Positions 38,814 through 48,245 of a stretch of 64,000 nucleotides of DNA are shown here, piece after piece; position 1 is the stretch's first letter; each line of letters starts with the position of its first letter. A program made the position numbers and the translations under genes. Under the pieces are notes generated by a model that was not told where the DNA came from, made no database searches, and saw only the letters and a list, made by a program, of their open reading frames with translations. This DNA comes from Alphaproteobacteria bacterium (GTDB lineage: Bacteria > Pseudomonadota > Alphaproteobacteria > UBA8366). The DNA lies in contig WHUA01000006.1 of assembly GCA_009377445.1 (NCBI GenBank), forward strand, positions 186,001-250,000. The letters are read 5' to 3'.

Positions 38814-40193
38814 ATGACCCAAGTCGGCAATTCGGCGTCCAGTCGCGACATCGCCTATGTCCTGCACCCCTACACGAATTTGGAGCGGCACAAGACCGTC
38901 GGTCCGCAGGTGATTTCCAAGGGCAAAGGCATCTGGGTCTACGACGAGGACGGCAAGCCCTATATCGAGGGGATGGCCGGCCTGTGGTGCACCTCGCTCG
39001 GCTTCGACGAGCCCAGGCTGGTCGAGGCGGCGATGCGGCAGATGCAGGCGCTGCCCTTCTATCATGTGTTCAACGCGAAGAGCCACAACCCCGCCATCGA
39101 CCTGGCCGAGCGGCTGATCGAAATGGCGCCGGTGCCGATGTCGAAAATCTTCTTCGCCAATTCCGGCTCCGAGGCGAACGACAGCGCCATCAAGATGGCG
39201 TGGTACTACAACAACGCCCTCGGCCGGCCCGAGAAGAAGAAGATCATCAGCCGCATGAAGGCCTATCACGGCGTGACCATCGCGTCCGCCAGCCTGACCG
39301 GCCTTCCGGCGAACCACCGCAGCTTCGATCTGCCGATCCACCGCATCCTCCATACCGACTGCCCGCACCACTACCGCTTCGCCGAGGAAGGGGAGTCGGA
39401 GGAGGATTTCGCGACCCGGCTGGCGGAAAGCCTGGAGCGGCTGATCGAGCAGGAGGGGCCGGAGACGATCGCCGCCTTCTTCGCCGAGCCGGTGATGGGG
39501 GCGGGCGGCGTCATCGTGCCGCCCAAGACCTATTTCGAGAAGATCCAGCCGATCCTGAAGAAGCACGACATCCTGTTCGTCGCCGACGAGGTGATCTGCG
39601 GCTTCGGGCGCACCGGCAACATGTTCGCGACCGAGACCTACAAGCTGCAGCCCGACATCATCACCGTCGCGAAGGCGCTTTCCTCGGCCTATCTGCCGAT
39701 CTCGGCCCTTTTCATCAACGAAAAGGTCGCCGGGCCGATCTACCGCCAGAGCGGCGAGATCGGCACCTTCGGGCATGGCTTCACCTATTCCGCCCATCCG
39801 GTGAGCGCGGCGGTCGCCGTCGAAACGCTCAAGATCTACGAGGAGCGCGATACGGTCGGCCACGTGCGGAGCGTGATGCGCCGCTTCCAGGACGGGCTTC
39901 GCGCCTTCGCGGATCACCCGATGGTCGGCGAGGTGCGCGGCATCGGCCTCGTCGCGGGCGTCGAGCTGTCCAAGGACAAGGCCACGAAGACGAGCTTCGA
40001 TGCGAAGGACGGCGTCGGCATGTATCTCGCCGCCAGGGCGCTCGAGCACGGGCTCATCATCCGGGCGATCCCCGGCGACACCATCACTTTCTGTCCGCCG
40101 CTGATCATCACCGCCAAGGAGATCGACGAGCTGGTGGCCCGCTTCGGCAAGGCGCTCGACGACACGGCGGCATGGGTGGCGCAAAAGGGCTGA
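38814..40193 (+). CDS. Class III PLP-dependent aminotransferase
   Basis: Aminotransferase of 459 residues, omega-amino acid:pyruvate type. The PLP-binding Lys is K287 in DIITVAKALSSAYLP; other signatures are FFANSGSEANDSAIKMAWYY and LFVADEVICGFGRTGNMFAT. The ATG at 38814 follows GAGGAG 8 bases upstream; an in-frame GTG at 38790 is less likely. It is one gene upstream of hemA on the same strand, 139 bp away. Members act on beta-alanine, taurine, polyamines or amines, so the amino donor cannot be fixed from sequence. Confidence 0.92.
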   Translation: MTQVGNSASSRDIAYVLHPYTNLERHKTVGPQVISKGKGIWVYDEDGKPYIEGMAGLWCTSLGFDEPRLVEAAMRQMQALPFYHVFNAKSHNPAIDLAERLIEMAPVPMSKIFFANSGSEANDSAIKMAWYYNNALGRPEKKKIISRMKAYHGVTIASASLTGLPANHRSFDLPIHRILHTDCPHHYRFAEEGESEEDFATRLAESLERLIEQEGPETIAAFFAEPVMGAGGVIVPPKTYFEKIQPILKKHDILFVADEVICGFGRTGNMFATETYKLQPDIITVAKALSSAYLPISALFINEKVAGPIYRQSGEIGTFGHGFTYSAHPVSAAVAVETLKIYEERDTVGHVRSVMRRFQDGLRAFADHPMVGEVRGIGLVAGVELSKDKATKTSFDAKDGVGMYLAARALEHGLIIRAIPGDTITFCPPLIITAKEIDELVARFGKALDDTAAWVAQKG

Positions 40194-40332
40194 AAGCCGC
40201 GGGTTGCTGCGACATCTGGGGCGTGGAGCGGGCCGATTCCGCATGGTATGATCTGCGCCGGGCATTATCTACCGGCGGCTGCAAAAAGCCCGTCCGGTAA
40301 CAAAAAGCGACTCCGGGGAATGGTTGACCGCC

Positions 40333-41550
40333 ATGGACTACGAAGCGTTCTTCGCGCAACGGATCGACGAGCTTAAGCGCCAGGGCAACTACCGGGTCTT
40401 CGCCGACCTGGAGCGGCAGGCGGGGGATTACCCGCATGCCCGCCGCCATGACGACGGCTGCGTGTCCGAGGTGACGGTCTGGTGCTCGAACGACTATCTC
40501 GGCATGGGGCAGCATCCCGAGACGATCGAGGCCATGAAGGAAGGCATCGACCGCTGCGGCGCGGGCGCGGGCGGGACGCGCAATATTTCCGGCACCAACC
40601 ATTACCATGTGCTGCTCGAGCGCGAGCTGGCCGACCTGCACAACAAGGAAGCGGCGCTGCTCTTCACCTCGGGCTACGTCGCGAACATGACGGCGCTGGC
40701 GACGCTCGCCGCCAAGATTCCGGGCTGCGTCCTGTATTCCGACAGCTTCAATCATAATTCGATGATCGAAGGCATGCGCCACAGCCGGGTCGAGAAGCGC
40801 ATCTTCCGCCACAACGATGCGGAAGACCTCGACCGGATGCTGGCGAAGGACGACCCGGCGCGGCCGAAGCTGGTCGCCTTCGAATCCGTCTATTCGATGG
40901 ACGGCGACATCGCGCCGCTGGCCGACCTGGCGGACATCGCCGAGCGCCATGGCGCGATGACCTATCTCGACGAAGTGCACGCGGTCGGGATGTACGGGCC
41001 GCGCGGCGCGGGCGTCGCCGAGCGCGACGGCGTGATGGAGCGCATGACCGTGATCCAGGGAACGCTGGCGAAAGCGTTCGGCGTGATCGGCGGCTACATC
41101 ACGGGTTCGAGCGCGATGATCGATTTCGTGCGCTCCTTCGGCGACGGGTTCATCTTCACGACCGCGCTGCCGCCGGCGATCGCGGCCGGCGCCCTGCGCA
41201 GCGTACAGATCCTCAAAGGCCAGGAAGGCGGCGCGCTCAGGGCGCGCCACCAGGAGCGTGCGCGTACCCTCATGGCGAAGCTGCGCAATGCCGGTCTCCC
41301 GGTGATGCCGTCGGTGAGCCATATCGTGCCGGTGATGATCGGCGACCCAGTGCTGTGCAAGCAGGCGAGCGACATGCTGCTCGACGTGCACGGCATCTAC
41401 GTTCAGCCGATCAACTACCCGACGGTGCCCAGGGGAACGGAGCGGCTGCGCCTTACGCCGACGCCGCTGCACACGGACGCGATGATGGACGAGCTGGTCG
41501 CGGCCCTGATGACGGTCTGGGGCGCGCTCGCGCTCGAACGCGCGGCATAG
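40333..41550 (+). CDS. hemA: 5-aminolevulinate synthase
   Basis: Condenses glycine and succinyl-CoA to 5-aminolevulinate, the first step of haem synthesis by the C4 route found in Alphaproteobacteria. 405 residues. It begins [20 protein letters not shown]. The glycine-site segments [17 protein letters not shown] and [12 protein letters not shown] are present, and the PLP Lys is K247 in [15 protein letters not shown], the same place as in characterised bacterial enzymes. The start at 40333 is chosen over an in-frame TTG at 40324. A winged-helix regulator follows 11 bp downstream. Confidence 0.96.
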   Translation: MDYEAFFAQRIDELKRQGNYRVFADLERQAGDYPHARRHDDGCVSEVTVWCSNDYLGMGQHPETIEAMKEGIDRCGAGAGGTRNISGTNHYHVLLERELADLHNKEAALLFTSGYVANMTALATLAAKIPGCVLYSDSFNHNSMIEGMRHSRVEKRIFRHNDAEDLDRMLAKDDPARPKLVAFESVYSMDGDIAPLADLADIAERHGAMTYLDEVHAVGMYGPRGAGVAERDGVMERMTVIQGTLAKAFGVIGGYITGSSAMIDFVRSFGDGFIFTTALPPAIAAGALRSVQILKGQEGGALRARHQERARTLMAKLRNAGLPVMPSVSHIVPVMIGDPVLCKQASDMLLDVHGIYVQPINYPTVPRGTERLRLTPTPLHTDAMMDELVAALMTVWGALALERAA

Positions 41551-41561
41551 AGGAGCGGAAA

Positions 41562-42107
41562 GTGTATCGCGACAATACGCTGATCCCGACCGAAGCCATC
41601 CGGCTTGCCGCCCTCGGCATGCTGATGGAAGGCGACGTCCGCTACGGTGCTCTCGCCTCCGAGATGCGGTACTTCGTGGGACGCATCATCGGGCCGTCGC
41701 TCGATCTGCTGGGCACGTCGCTCGAGCTGCTGACCTACGAAGGCTTGATCGAAGTTGTCGACGAAGGCGGCGTGGCGGCGGCCGACGGCCTGCTGCGCAT
41801 CACGGGGCAGGGGCGGGAGGCATTCGCGACGCTGATGACGTCGCATGTGCGCGCGCCGATCAACGACGTGTCGCGGCTGGTCGTCGCGCTCAAGATGCGC
41901 TTCCTGCATCTGCTCGACGCCGACGCGCAGGCCGAGCAGTCGTCGATGCTGGTCGAGATGTGCGAGACCGAGCTCGCGCGCCTGGAAGACCTGAAAGCCC
42001 GCTATGGCTCCGGCAAGCTCGCCGACTGGCTGACGCTCGAGATCGGCCACCTCAAGACGCGCCTCGAATGGTTCCGCTCGCTGACGGCGGCGGCGCCCCC
42101 CACCTAA
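41562..42107 (+). CDS. Winged-helix (PadR-like) regulatory protein
   Basis: A 181-residue protein beginning with GTG after AGGAGCGG. The first 90 residues look like a winged helix (LIPTEAIRLAALGMLMEGDV, LELLTYEGLIEVVDE, LLRITGQGREAFATLM), and the remainder is a helical effector or dimer domain (ALKMRFLHLLDADAQAEQSS, LEDLKARYGSGKLADWLTLE). PadR is the best guess. It starts 11 bp after hemA and is probably co-transcribed, raising the possibility of a haem-related role. Its stop TAA (42105-42107) and last residues (APPT) lie inside the family A repeat, so the C-terminus was trimmed or extended by the element. Confidence 0.78.
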   Translation: MYRDNTLIPTEAIRLAALGMLMEGDVRYGALASEMRYFVGRIIGPSLDLLGTSLELLTYEGLIEVVDEGGVAAADGLLRITGQGREAFATLMTSHVRAPINDVSRLVVALKMRFLHLLDADAQAEQSSMLVEMCETELARLEDLKARYGSGKLADWLTLEIGHLKTRLEWFRSLTAAAPPT

Positions 42108-42186
42108 ATCCTCCCCCGCAAGGGGGGAGGACTTTGTATTTCAGTATCTTTCCCTCCCCCCTTGCGGGGGAGGGTTAGGGAGGGGG
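42096..42186. repeat. Palindromic intergenic repeat, family A, copy 2 (supplies a stop codon)
   Basis: A 91-bp element, inverted relative to 31182-31276. Its termini are CCCCCCACC and a shortened CCCTCC-type end; both inner hairpins are identical to copy 1 while the central dozen bases differ. It overlaps the end of the winged-helix gene, whose TAA stop is inside it, and it ends 2 bp before the stop of the leftward SDR gene. Confidence 0.85.
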
Positions 42187-42188
42187 AA

Positions 42189-42938
42189 CTAAAGATGCTG
42201 CCCGCCGGTGACGAAGATCTCGGTTCCCGTGACGTAGCTGAAATCCTGTGTGCAGAGCTGGAAGACGCAGCTTGCGACTTCGTCGGGCGTGCCCATGCGG
42301 TGCATCGGGATGCGGTTGATCAGGGGCTCGTATTCCTCGCCGATCATTTCCGTCTCGATCTCGCCCGGTGCCACCGCGTTGACGCGCACGCCGAGCGTGG
42401 CGAATTCCACGGCCATCTCGCGCGTCAGGGCGGACAGCGCCGCCTTCGAGGTCGAATAGGCGGAGCCGGCGAAGGGGTGGATCTCGTGGCCCGCGATCGA
42501 CGTGACGTTGACGATGCTGGCGCCGCCCTGCTTGGCGCCCCGGCTCAATGCCGCTGCGAAGCCGCGGCACAGCTCGAGCGGCGTGAAGAGGTTCAGCTCG
42601 AATACCTCGCGCCAGCGGTCGATGCCGCCGTTGAGGCAGCCCAGCCTTTCCTTGAAGTCGGTCTTGGGCGAGACGGCCGCGTTGTTGACCAGCGCGTGCA
42701 GCGGATCGTTGCCGAGCAGGTCCATCGCCTCGCCGACGAAGCTCGCGACCGATTGCGGATCGGAAAGGTCGGTCGGGATATGGGCGCTCCAGTTCGGATC
42801 GCGCTTGCAGGCGTCCGGCACCGCCTCGCGGCTGCAGGTGATGATGCGCCATCCTTCGGCGGAAAAGCGCTTGACCGTCGCGTGGCCGATGCCCCGGCTT
42901 GCCCCGGTCAGCACCATCGTCCTGGGAGTCGTGTTCAT
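42189..42938 (-). CDS. Short-chain dehydrogenase/reductase
   Basis: NAD(P)-dependent oxidoreductase of 249 residues. The Rossmann glycine motif TMVLTGASRGIGHATVKR, NNAAVSPK, the catalytic Ser in VTSIAGHE, Y-x3-K in SAYSTSKAALSALT, and the C-terminal VTGTEIFVTGGQHL are all intact. It is a classical SDR of the FabG-like type, but an acyl-carrier-protein role is not implied. It follows the CDF transporter gene by 11 bp on the same strand. The substrate is unknown. Confidence 0.92.
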   Translation of the reverse strand: MNTTPRTMVLTGASRGIGHATVKRFSAEGWRIITCSREAVPDACKRDPNWSAHIPTDLSDPQSVASFVGEAMDLLGNDPLHALVNNAAVSPKTDFKERLGCLNGGIDRWREVFELNLFTPLELCRGFAAALSRGAKQGGASIVNVTSIAGHEIHPFAGSAYSTSKAALSALTREMAVEFATLGVRVNAVAPGEIETEMIGEEYEPLINRIPMHRMGTPDEVASCVFQLCTQDFSYVTGTEIFVTGGQHL

Positions 42939-42949
42939 CGCGTCAGACC

Positions 42950-43891
42950 TCAGCGAAAGCGCATGTGCCGCTCGTCGACCCCTGCGGGGTCCTGGTGGAT
43001 GATGACTTCGGCATCGGGATAGGCGTCCAGTATCCGGTTTTCCACCTCGTCGGAGATCTGATGCGCGCGCCGCAGCGAGATCTTCGGGTCCATCTCCAGA
43101 TGCATCTGGATGAAGGTCATCTGCCCGGAGCGCCGCGTCTTGAGATCGTGCGCGCGGTGGGTCTCCGGATGCGCGCGGGCGATCTCATAGATGCGTTCGC
43201 GGTCGTCGTCCGGCAGCTCGCGGTCCATCAGCATGTCGAGCGCCTGGCGCACGATGCCCCAGGCGACGACCAAGATGTAGATCGCGATTGCCGTCGCGAA
43301 AATCGGATCGGCATAACGCCAGCCGTACCAGCCGCCGAGGACGAGCGCCGCGATGACGGCGGCGTTCATGAGCAGATCGCCTTTGTAATGCAGCGAATCG
43401 GCGCTGATCGCGATCGATCCGGTGCGGCGAAGCACCCAATGCTGAAACGCCACGAGCGCGAGGGTGACGACGATGGTGACGGCGATGACGGCGACGCCGA
43501 GCGCGGGCCGCTCCACGGCGGAGGGCTCGATGAAGCGGTGGCCGGCCTCGAACAGCAGCAGGGCCGCCGATCCGGCGATGAAGGCGGATTGCGCAAGCGC
43601 CGCCAGCGGCTCGGCCTTGCCGTGGCCGAAGCGATGTTCACGGTCGGCCGGCTCCTGCGCCTTGCGCACCGCGAACAGGGTGACGCAGGAGGCGAGGGCG
43701 TCGAGCATCGAATCGATCAGGCTCGACAGGACGGCGACGGAGTCGGTCGTAAACCATGCCATCGCCTTGATCGACACGAGCAGCAATGCCACGGACACCG
43801 AGGCGTAGGTCGCGAGCCGCGCGAGCCGGCCCGTCGCCGGGCTGTTTGCCGGCATGCCGAGGGCATCTTGCGCTGCGGCTTTCGCTGCCAT
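42950..43891 (-). CDS. Cation diffusion facilitator family transporter (FieF-like)
   Basis: Proton-coupled efflux of Zn, Fe or related divalent ions across the inner membrane. 313 residues, with about six membrane helices and a C-terminal cytoplasmic domain. The metal-site motifs are D-x3-D in SLIDSMLDALASC (helix 2) and H-x3-D in SADSLHYKGDLLMN (helix 5), as in FieF. A His/Asp-containing C-terminal domain (ETHRAHDLKTRRSG, FIQMHLEMDP) follows. The ATG at 43889-43891 overlaps the pdxH stop by one base (TGATG); the frame is open upstream but that part is the pdxH shadow. Confidence 0.93.
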   Translation of the reverse strand: MAAKAAAQDALGMPANSPATGRLARLATYASVSVALLLVSIKAMAWFTTDSVAVLSSLIDSMLDALASCVTLFAVRKAQEPADREHRFGHGKAEPLAALAQSAFIAGSAALLLFEAGHRFIEPSAVERPALGVAVIAVTIVVTLALVAFQHWVLRRTGSIAISADSLHYKGDLLMNAAVIAALVLGGWYGWRYADPIFATAIAIYILVVAWGIVRQALDMLMDRELPDDDRERIYEIARAHPETHRAHDLKTRRSGQMTFIQMHLEMDPKISLRRAHQISDEVENRILDAYPDAEVIIHQDPAGVDERHMRFR

Positions 43892-44502
43892 CAGGGGTAC
43901 AGCCTGTCCATGCGCCACGCTTCGCCGTTCCTGGTGAAGGCTTCCCGCTCGTGCAGGCGGAACTTTCCCTCGCTCCAGAACTCGATCCGCTCGGGGACGA
44001 TCCGGTAGCCGGACCAGAAGGGTGGCCGCGGCACGGTCCCGAAGCCGAATTTCGCGGCGAATTTGGCGACCCGCTTCTCCAGGTCGAGCCGGCCCTCCAT
44101 GACCCGCGACTGATCGCTCGCCCAGGCGCCGATCTGGGCGCCGCGGTCCCGGGTCGCGAAATAGGCGTCGGCCTCGGCCTCGGTCACCGGCTCCGCCGGG
44201 CCTTCCACGCGGACCTGGCGGTGCAGCGACTTCCAGTGGAACAGCAGCGCCGCCTTGCCGCCGATGGCGAGCTCGAGGCCCTTGCGGCTTTCGAGATTGG
44301 TATAGAAGACGAAGCCGCGTTGATCTACATCTTTGAGCAGAACCATGCGGAGGGATGGCGCGCCGCCCGCATCGGTAGTGGCAAGCGCCATGGCGTTCGG
44401 AACGTCGGGCTCGCGGCGCTTCGCCTCGTCGTACCACTCGAGAAAGCGGCTTACCGGGTCTTTTTCGGCCATTCGCGCCCTTGGGGAAAGTGTGTCCGCC
44501 AT
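43891..44502 (-). CDS. pdxH: Pyridoxamine 5'-phosphate oxidase
   Basis: FMN enzyme (203 residues) that converts pyridoxine or pyridoxamine 5'-phosphate to PLP. Signatures are [60 protein letters not shown], and the C-terminal [20 protein letters not shown] with RLHEREAF and WRMDRLYP, the last being the strongly conserved PdxH end. Its stop overlaps the CDF start. It is divergent from the dnaJ-like gene across 138 bp with two palindromes. PLP supply suits the nearby aminotransferase and HemA, though this link is only by location. Confidence 0.95.
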   Translation of the reverse strand: MADTLSPRARMAEKDPVSRFLEWYDEAKRREPDVPNAMALATTDAGGAPSLRMVLLKDVDQRGFVFYTNLESRKGLELAIGGKAALLFHWKSLHRQVRVEGPAEPVTEAEADAYFATRDRGAQIGAWASDQSRVMEGRLDLEKRVAKFAAKFGFGTVPRPPFWSGYRIVPERIEFWSEGKFRLHEREAFTRNGEAWRMDRLYP

Positions 44503-44561
44503 TAAGATAGGCTATGTTGTGACTTTCTAAACTGAATTTGGCTCTAATTTCATCCTTTCGC

Positions 44562-44619
44562 GCTTATCTAGGATAAGCCGTGGAAAACACTATATTCTTC
44601 CTCTATCGCAATATAGAGG
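44562..44619. promoter_or_regulatory. Two palindromes between pdxH and the dnaJ-like gene
   Basis: GCTTATC TAG GATAAGC at 44562-44578 and CCTCTAT CGCAAT ATAGAGG at 44600-44619. Both have perfect 7-bp arms and lie in the divergent promoter region. Candidate operators or transcript hairpins; no known regulator consensus was recognised. Confidence 0.4.
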
Positions 44620-44640
44620 GTGTGACGGGGTCGAGACCGC

Positions 44641-45576
44641 ATGAGAGATCCGTATTCGGTGCTGGGTGTCGCCAAGGGCGCCAGTGAGGGCGAAATCAAG
44701 TCCGCCTACCGGAAGCTTGCGAAAAAGCTTCATCCGGACGTCAACCCCGGCAACACCGAGGTCGAGCAGAAATTCAAGGAGGTCTCGGCCGCCTACAATC
44801 TGCTTTCGGACAAGGAAAAGCGCGGCAAGTACGACCGCGGCGAGATCAATGCCGACGGCAGCCCGCGCTACGACAGCGCCTTTCACCGGGCCTACTCGCA
44901 GCCCGGCGGCGGCGGCCGGGGCGGGTACGATTTCACCCAGGGCGGCGGCGATTTCGAGGATATCTTCTCCGACCTGTTCGGGCGCGCGCGCCGCGGCGGC
45001 GGCGCTGCCGGCGGCCGGCGCACCTACACCACCCAGGCCAAGGGGAACGACGTCCAATACACCGTCCAGGTCACCTTTGCCGAGGCGGCCAAGGGCATCC
45101 GGCGGCGCATCACGCTCTACGACGGAAAGTCGCTGGACGTGACCATCCCGCCCGGAACCGAGGACGGCCAGACGCTGCGCCTGAAGGGCCAGGGCATGCC
45201 AGGCCTCGGCGGCGGCGCGGGCGATGCCTATGTCACCGTCCAGGTGCAGCAGGACCCCATGTTCGAGCGCGACGGCAGCGACATCCACGTCACCGTGCCG
45301 GTGACGCTCGACGAGGCGATCCTCGGCGGCAAGATCCGCGTCCCGACCATCGACGGGCCGGTCTCCGTCTCGGTGCCGCCGGGCTCGAATACCGGAAGCC
45401 GGCTTCGCCTCAAGGGCAAGGGCGTCTCGAAGCAGCCGGGCGCGGCGCGGGGCGACCAGATCGTCCATCTCGAAGTGGTGCTTCCGGACAGGCCCGACGA
45501 CGAGCTGCGGTCCTTCCTGCAGGGCTGGGCGCTCCGCCATCCCTACGACGTGCGCAAGAAGGTGGGGATGGAGTAG
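44641..45576 (+). CDS. DnaJ-class co-chaperone (CbpA/DjlA-like, without zinc finger)
   Basis: Hsp40 co-chaperone of 311 residues. The N-terminal J-domain carries DPYSVLGVAKGASEGEIKSA and the HPD motif in KLHPDVNPGNT. A Gly/Phe-rich region follows (PGGGGRGGYDFTQGGGDFED), then the two C-terminal beta domains (GKSLDVTIPPGTEDGQTLRL, GPVSVSVPPGSNTGSRLRLK). There is no CxxCxGxG zinc domain, so it is a type II (CbpA-like) protein, not DnaJ proper. It would stimulate DnaK; no dnaK or grpE is in the window. Confidence 0.93.
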   Translation: MRDPYSVLGVAKGASEGEIKSAYRKLAKKLHPDVNPGNTEVEQKFKEVSAAYNLLSDKEKRGKYDRGEINADGSPRYDSAFHRAYSQPGGGGRGGYDFTQGGGDFEDIFSDLFGRARRGGGAAGGRRTYTTQAKGNDVQYTVQVTFAEAAKGIRRRITLYDGKSLDVTIPPGTEDGQTLRLKGQGMPGLGGGAGDAYVTVQVQQDPMFERDGSDIHVTVPVTLDEAILGGKIRVPTIDGPVSVSVPPGSNTGSRLRLKGKGVSKQPGAARGDQIVHLEVVLPDRPDDELRSFLQGWALRHPYDVRKKVGME

Positions 45577-45589
45577 GGCTACGCGTTGC

Positions 45590-46969
45590 TCACGATTTCA
45601 ACCCCAGCAAGGCCAGCAGCCTGGTCTTGCGGTCGGCGATGGGCGGTTCGTCCTCGCCGCCGTCCGCCTGGCCTTCGGGGAACTCGATGATCTCCGCCTC
45701 GGATTCCGGCGTGAGCAGGCTGCGCAGCGAGATGCCGGCGATATGCTGCTCCGCCTTGCCGAGGCGCTCGACGATCTCCCCGTACCGCCGTCCCCAGCCA
45801 TGCTTCGGCAACCGGCGCAGGTCGCTGATGTCGAGGTCCAGCTCCAGGTCGCGCTTGAGGTCGTGCAGCGTGCAGGCCTCGAGATCGCGCGACAATACCC
45901 ATTCCTGCTTGTCGCCCTGCGCGATGTAGCGCTTGCTCTGCAGCTTTTCGCGGGCGACGCCGATCGCGTCGGGCGCGACCGGGGCGGCCTGGGCGATGCG
46001 CCTGTTGCCGAGCCCGCCGCCCTTCAGGCTGGCGATGTGGAGCGCATGCAGGATGGCGAGCGCCGCGGCCAGCAGCCGCGCCGCCGGCACCATCGTGCGC
46101 CGCAGGCTGCGGATGCCCGCCCGCCATTCGGGCATCGCCGCGGTCATCTCGGCGCCGAGCAGGACCAGCAGCCAGGCGAGGTACATCCAGATCAGCAGGA
46201 TGGGGAAGGCCGCGAGCGCGCCATACACCGTTTCGTAGGTCGGGAAGGTTTTGATATAGAGGCCGAAGCCCTTCTTCAGCAGCTCGAACAGGAGGCCGGC
46301 GGCGAGCCCGCCGAGCAGGGCGTCGGTGCGGCGCACCGGATAGTTCGGCATGACCAGATAGAGTATCGAGAATCCGGCGATCTGCAGCAGCACCGGAAGC
46401 AGCGCGGTGAGGCGGCTGAACGAGCCCGTATATTGTTCGACCCCCGTCGCTTCCGCGATCGCGAACAGGTAGCCCGACAGCGACAGGCTCGCGCCGAACA
46501 GGAGCGGCGACAGCGTCAGCACCGCCCAATAGACCAGCAGGCGGGCGACCAGCGGCCGCGATTCGCGCACCTCCCATATGGCGTTGAACGTGCCGTTGAT
46601 CGACGACAGCAGCATGACGGACGTCAGCGCCAGGAAGACGACGCCCACGGCCGTCAACTGCCCGGTCTTCTGCGTGAAGGCGTCGATATGCTCGTAGACC
46701 ACCGAGCCGATCTCGGGCACGAAATTGTTGAAGATGAAGGATTGGAGCTGGCCTCTCACTTGCTGGAATGCCGGAAAGGCCGCGAAGACGGCGAAGCTGA
46801 TCGCCACCAGTGGCACCACCGCCAGCAGGCTCGTGAAGGTGAGCGATGCGGCCCGCTCGTTGCAGTTGTCGCGGAGAAAGCGTTGAAAGACATAGCCGAC
46901 GAATGCCAGCCCCGTTCCGATCCCGGAACGGCGGCGCGTCCCATCCACTGGTTTTGCCGGCTTCGCCAT
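45590..46969 (-). CDS. YihY/BrkB-family inner membrane protein
   Basis: Integral membrane protein of 459 residues. The first 290 residues contain about six hydrophobic helices (for example GVVFLALTSVMLLSSINGTF, AFPILLIWMYLAWLLVLLGA), and NCNERAASLTFTSLLAVVPL is the conserved N-terminal family motif. A 150-residue soluble C-terminal extension follows, longer than in E. coli YihY. The older RNase BN name for this family was withdrawn; its function is unknown. It is convergent with the dnaJ-like gene and divergent from the 84-residue membrane protein. Confidence 0.92.
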   Translation of the reverse strand: MAKPAKPVDGTRRRSGIGTGLAFVGYVFQRFLRDNCNERAASLTFTSLLAVVPLVAISFAVFAAFPAFQQVRGQLQSFIFNNFVPEIGSVVYEHIDAFTQKTGQLTAVGVVFLALTSVMLLSSINGTFNAIWEVRESRPLVARLLVYWAVLTLSPLLFGASLSLSGYLFAIAEATGVEQYTGSFSRLTALLPVLLQIAGFSILYLVMPNYPVRRTDALLGGLAAGLLFELLKKGFGLYIKTFPTYETVYGALAAFPILLIWMYLAWLLVLLGAEMTAAMPEWRAGIRSLRRTMVPAARLLAAALAILHALHIASLKGGGLGNRRIAQAAPVAPDAIGVAREKLQSKRYIAQGDKQEWVLSRDLEACTLHDLKRDLELDLDISDLRRLPKHGWGRRYGEIVERLGKAEQHIAGISLRSLLTPESEAEIIEFPEGQADGGEDEPPIADRKTRLLALLGLKS

Positions 46970-47054
46970 ACCAAATCCCTTTCAGGACTGTATTATACAG
47001 ATGGTCCGCCGGCGCGTTTAAAGAACAATCGAGAGCCGCAACCGGGAGACGGCC

Positions 47055-47309
47055 ATGCCTGTGCCGCGCGTCAGACATATAGCCGGGTTGTGCGTCCTCG
47101 TCCTCCTCGTCGCATATTTCGGCGTCTGGGCAGGCTACGAGACGGTGAGCCTCCAGTTCGGCCCGGCATGGGGCATGGCGGCGGCGCTGCTCGCAATGGC
47201 CGGGCTCGTGGTCATCGCGGGCGTCGGCGTCGTCGTCATACGGACCATGCGGGCGATGGAGCCCGGTGGCGAAGCGGAGGAAAAAAGGGCCAAGAATCAG
47301 TCACGTTGA
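47055..47309 (+). CDS. Small membrane protein, two predicted helices
   Basis: An 84-residue protein with helices AGLCVLVLLVAYFGVWAGY and AALLAMAGLVVIAGVGVVVI and a charged C-terminal tail (EPGGEAEEKRAKNQSR). GGGAG precedes the ATG. No family is recognised. It sits between yihY and fabI, 78 bp before the fabI start; the function is unknown. Confidence 0.72.
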   Translation: MPVPRVRHIAGLCVLVLLVAYFGVWAGYETVSLQFGPAWGMAAALLAMAGLVVIAGVGVVVIRTMRAMEPGGEAEEKRAKNQSR

Positions 47310-47387
47310 GGCGAAGTCGCCTTTGACCGCCGCGCCTTCTTGTATAAGATGACGCGCACTTTTGCCGGGACCGGAAGGTGGGAGAAT

Positions 47388-48227
47388 ATGGCTGATTCGC
47401 AATCGTTAATGGCCGGAAAACGCGGCATCGTCATGGGCGTCGCGAACGACCGATCGATTGCCTGGGGTATCGCCCGCGTGCTCGCGGCGCACGGCGCCGA
47501 GCTCGCCTTCTCCTACCAGGCGCCGCAGCTCGAGCGCCGCGTCAAGCCGCTCGCCGAATCCATCGGGTCGTCCCTCGTCGTTGAATGCGACGCGGGTAGC
47601 GATGACAGCCTCGACGGTTTGTTCGCCGAGATCGGCAAGCATTGGGACAGTCTCGACTTCATCGTTCATGCGATCGCCTTTTCCGACCGCACCGAGCTGA
47701 CGGGCAAATACGTCAATACGAGCCGCAAGAACTTCCAGCTCACCCTCGACGTGTCCTGCTACACGCTGACCGCGGTTTGCCAGCGCGCCATGAAATACAT
47801 GACGAATGGCGGCAGCGTCGTGACGCTCACCTACTACGGGGCGGAACGGGTGATGCCGCATTACAACGTCATGGGCGTGGCCAAGGCGGCGCTCGAGGCG
47901 AGCGTGCGCTACCTCGCCGTCGATCTCGGCGGCAAGAACATCCGCGTCAACGCCATCTCCGCCGGCCCGATCAAGACGCTCGCGGCGTCCGGCATCGGCG
48001 ATTTCCGCTACATCCTCAGATGGAACGAGCTGAATTCGCCGCTGAAGCGTAACGTGTCGCTCGACGACGTGGGCAAGGCGGGCCTCTACCTCCTGTCCGA
48101 CCTGAGCAGCGGCGTGACGGGCGAAGTGCATCACGTCGACTCCGGCTATCACACGGTCGGCATGGTGGCGGTCGACGCGGCGGAGGAAGTCGGCAACCTG
48201 ATCAACAGCCTCAAGGCGAAAGCCTGA
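47388..48227 (+). CDS. fabI: Enoyl-[acyl-carrier-protein] reductase (NADH)
   Basis: Final reduction step of each fatty-acid elongation cycle. 279 residues. The FabI-type nucleotide motif is KRGIVMGVANDRSIAWGIAR, and the catalytic pair Y-x6-K lies in HYNVMGVAKAALEASVRYLA with SYQAP early on. ISAGPIKTLAASGIGDFRYI and GEVHHVDSGYHTVGMV complete the signature. The start at 47388 has GGGAGAAT upstream and typical N-terminal length; the frame is open from 47340. It is followed 18 bp downstream by aroC. As the standard FabI type it would be triclosan-sensitive, by family knowledge. Confidence 0.95.
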   Translation: MADSQSLMAGKRGIVMGVANDRSIAWGIARVLAAHGAELAFSYQAPQLERRVKPLAESIGSSLVVECDAGSDDSLDGLFAEIGKHWDSLDFIVHAIAFSDRTELTGKYVNTSRKNFQLTLDVSCYTLTAVCQRAMKYMTNGGSVVTLTYYGAERVMPHYNVMGVAKAALEASVRYLAVDLGGKNIRVNAISAGPIKTLAASGIGDFRYILRWNELNSPLKRNVSLDDVGKAGLYLLSDLSSGVTGEVHHVDSGYHTVGMVAVDAAEEVGNLINSLKAKA

Positions 48228-48245
48228 GCCGCGGCGGCGGCAGCC

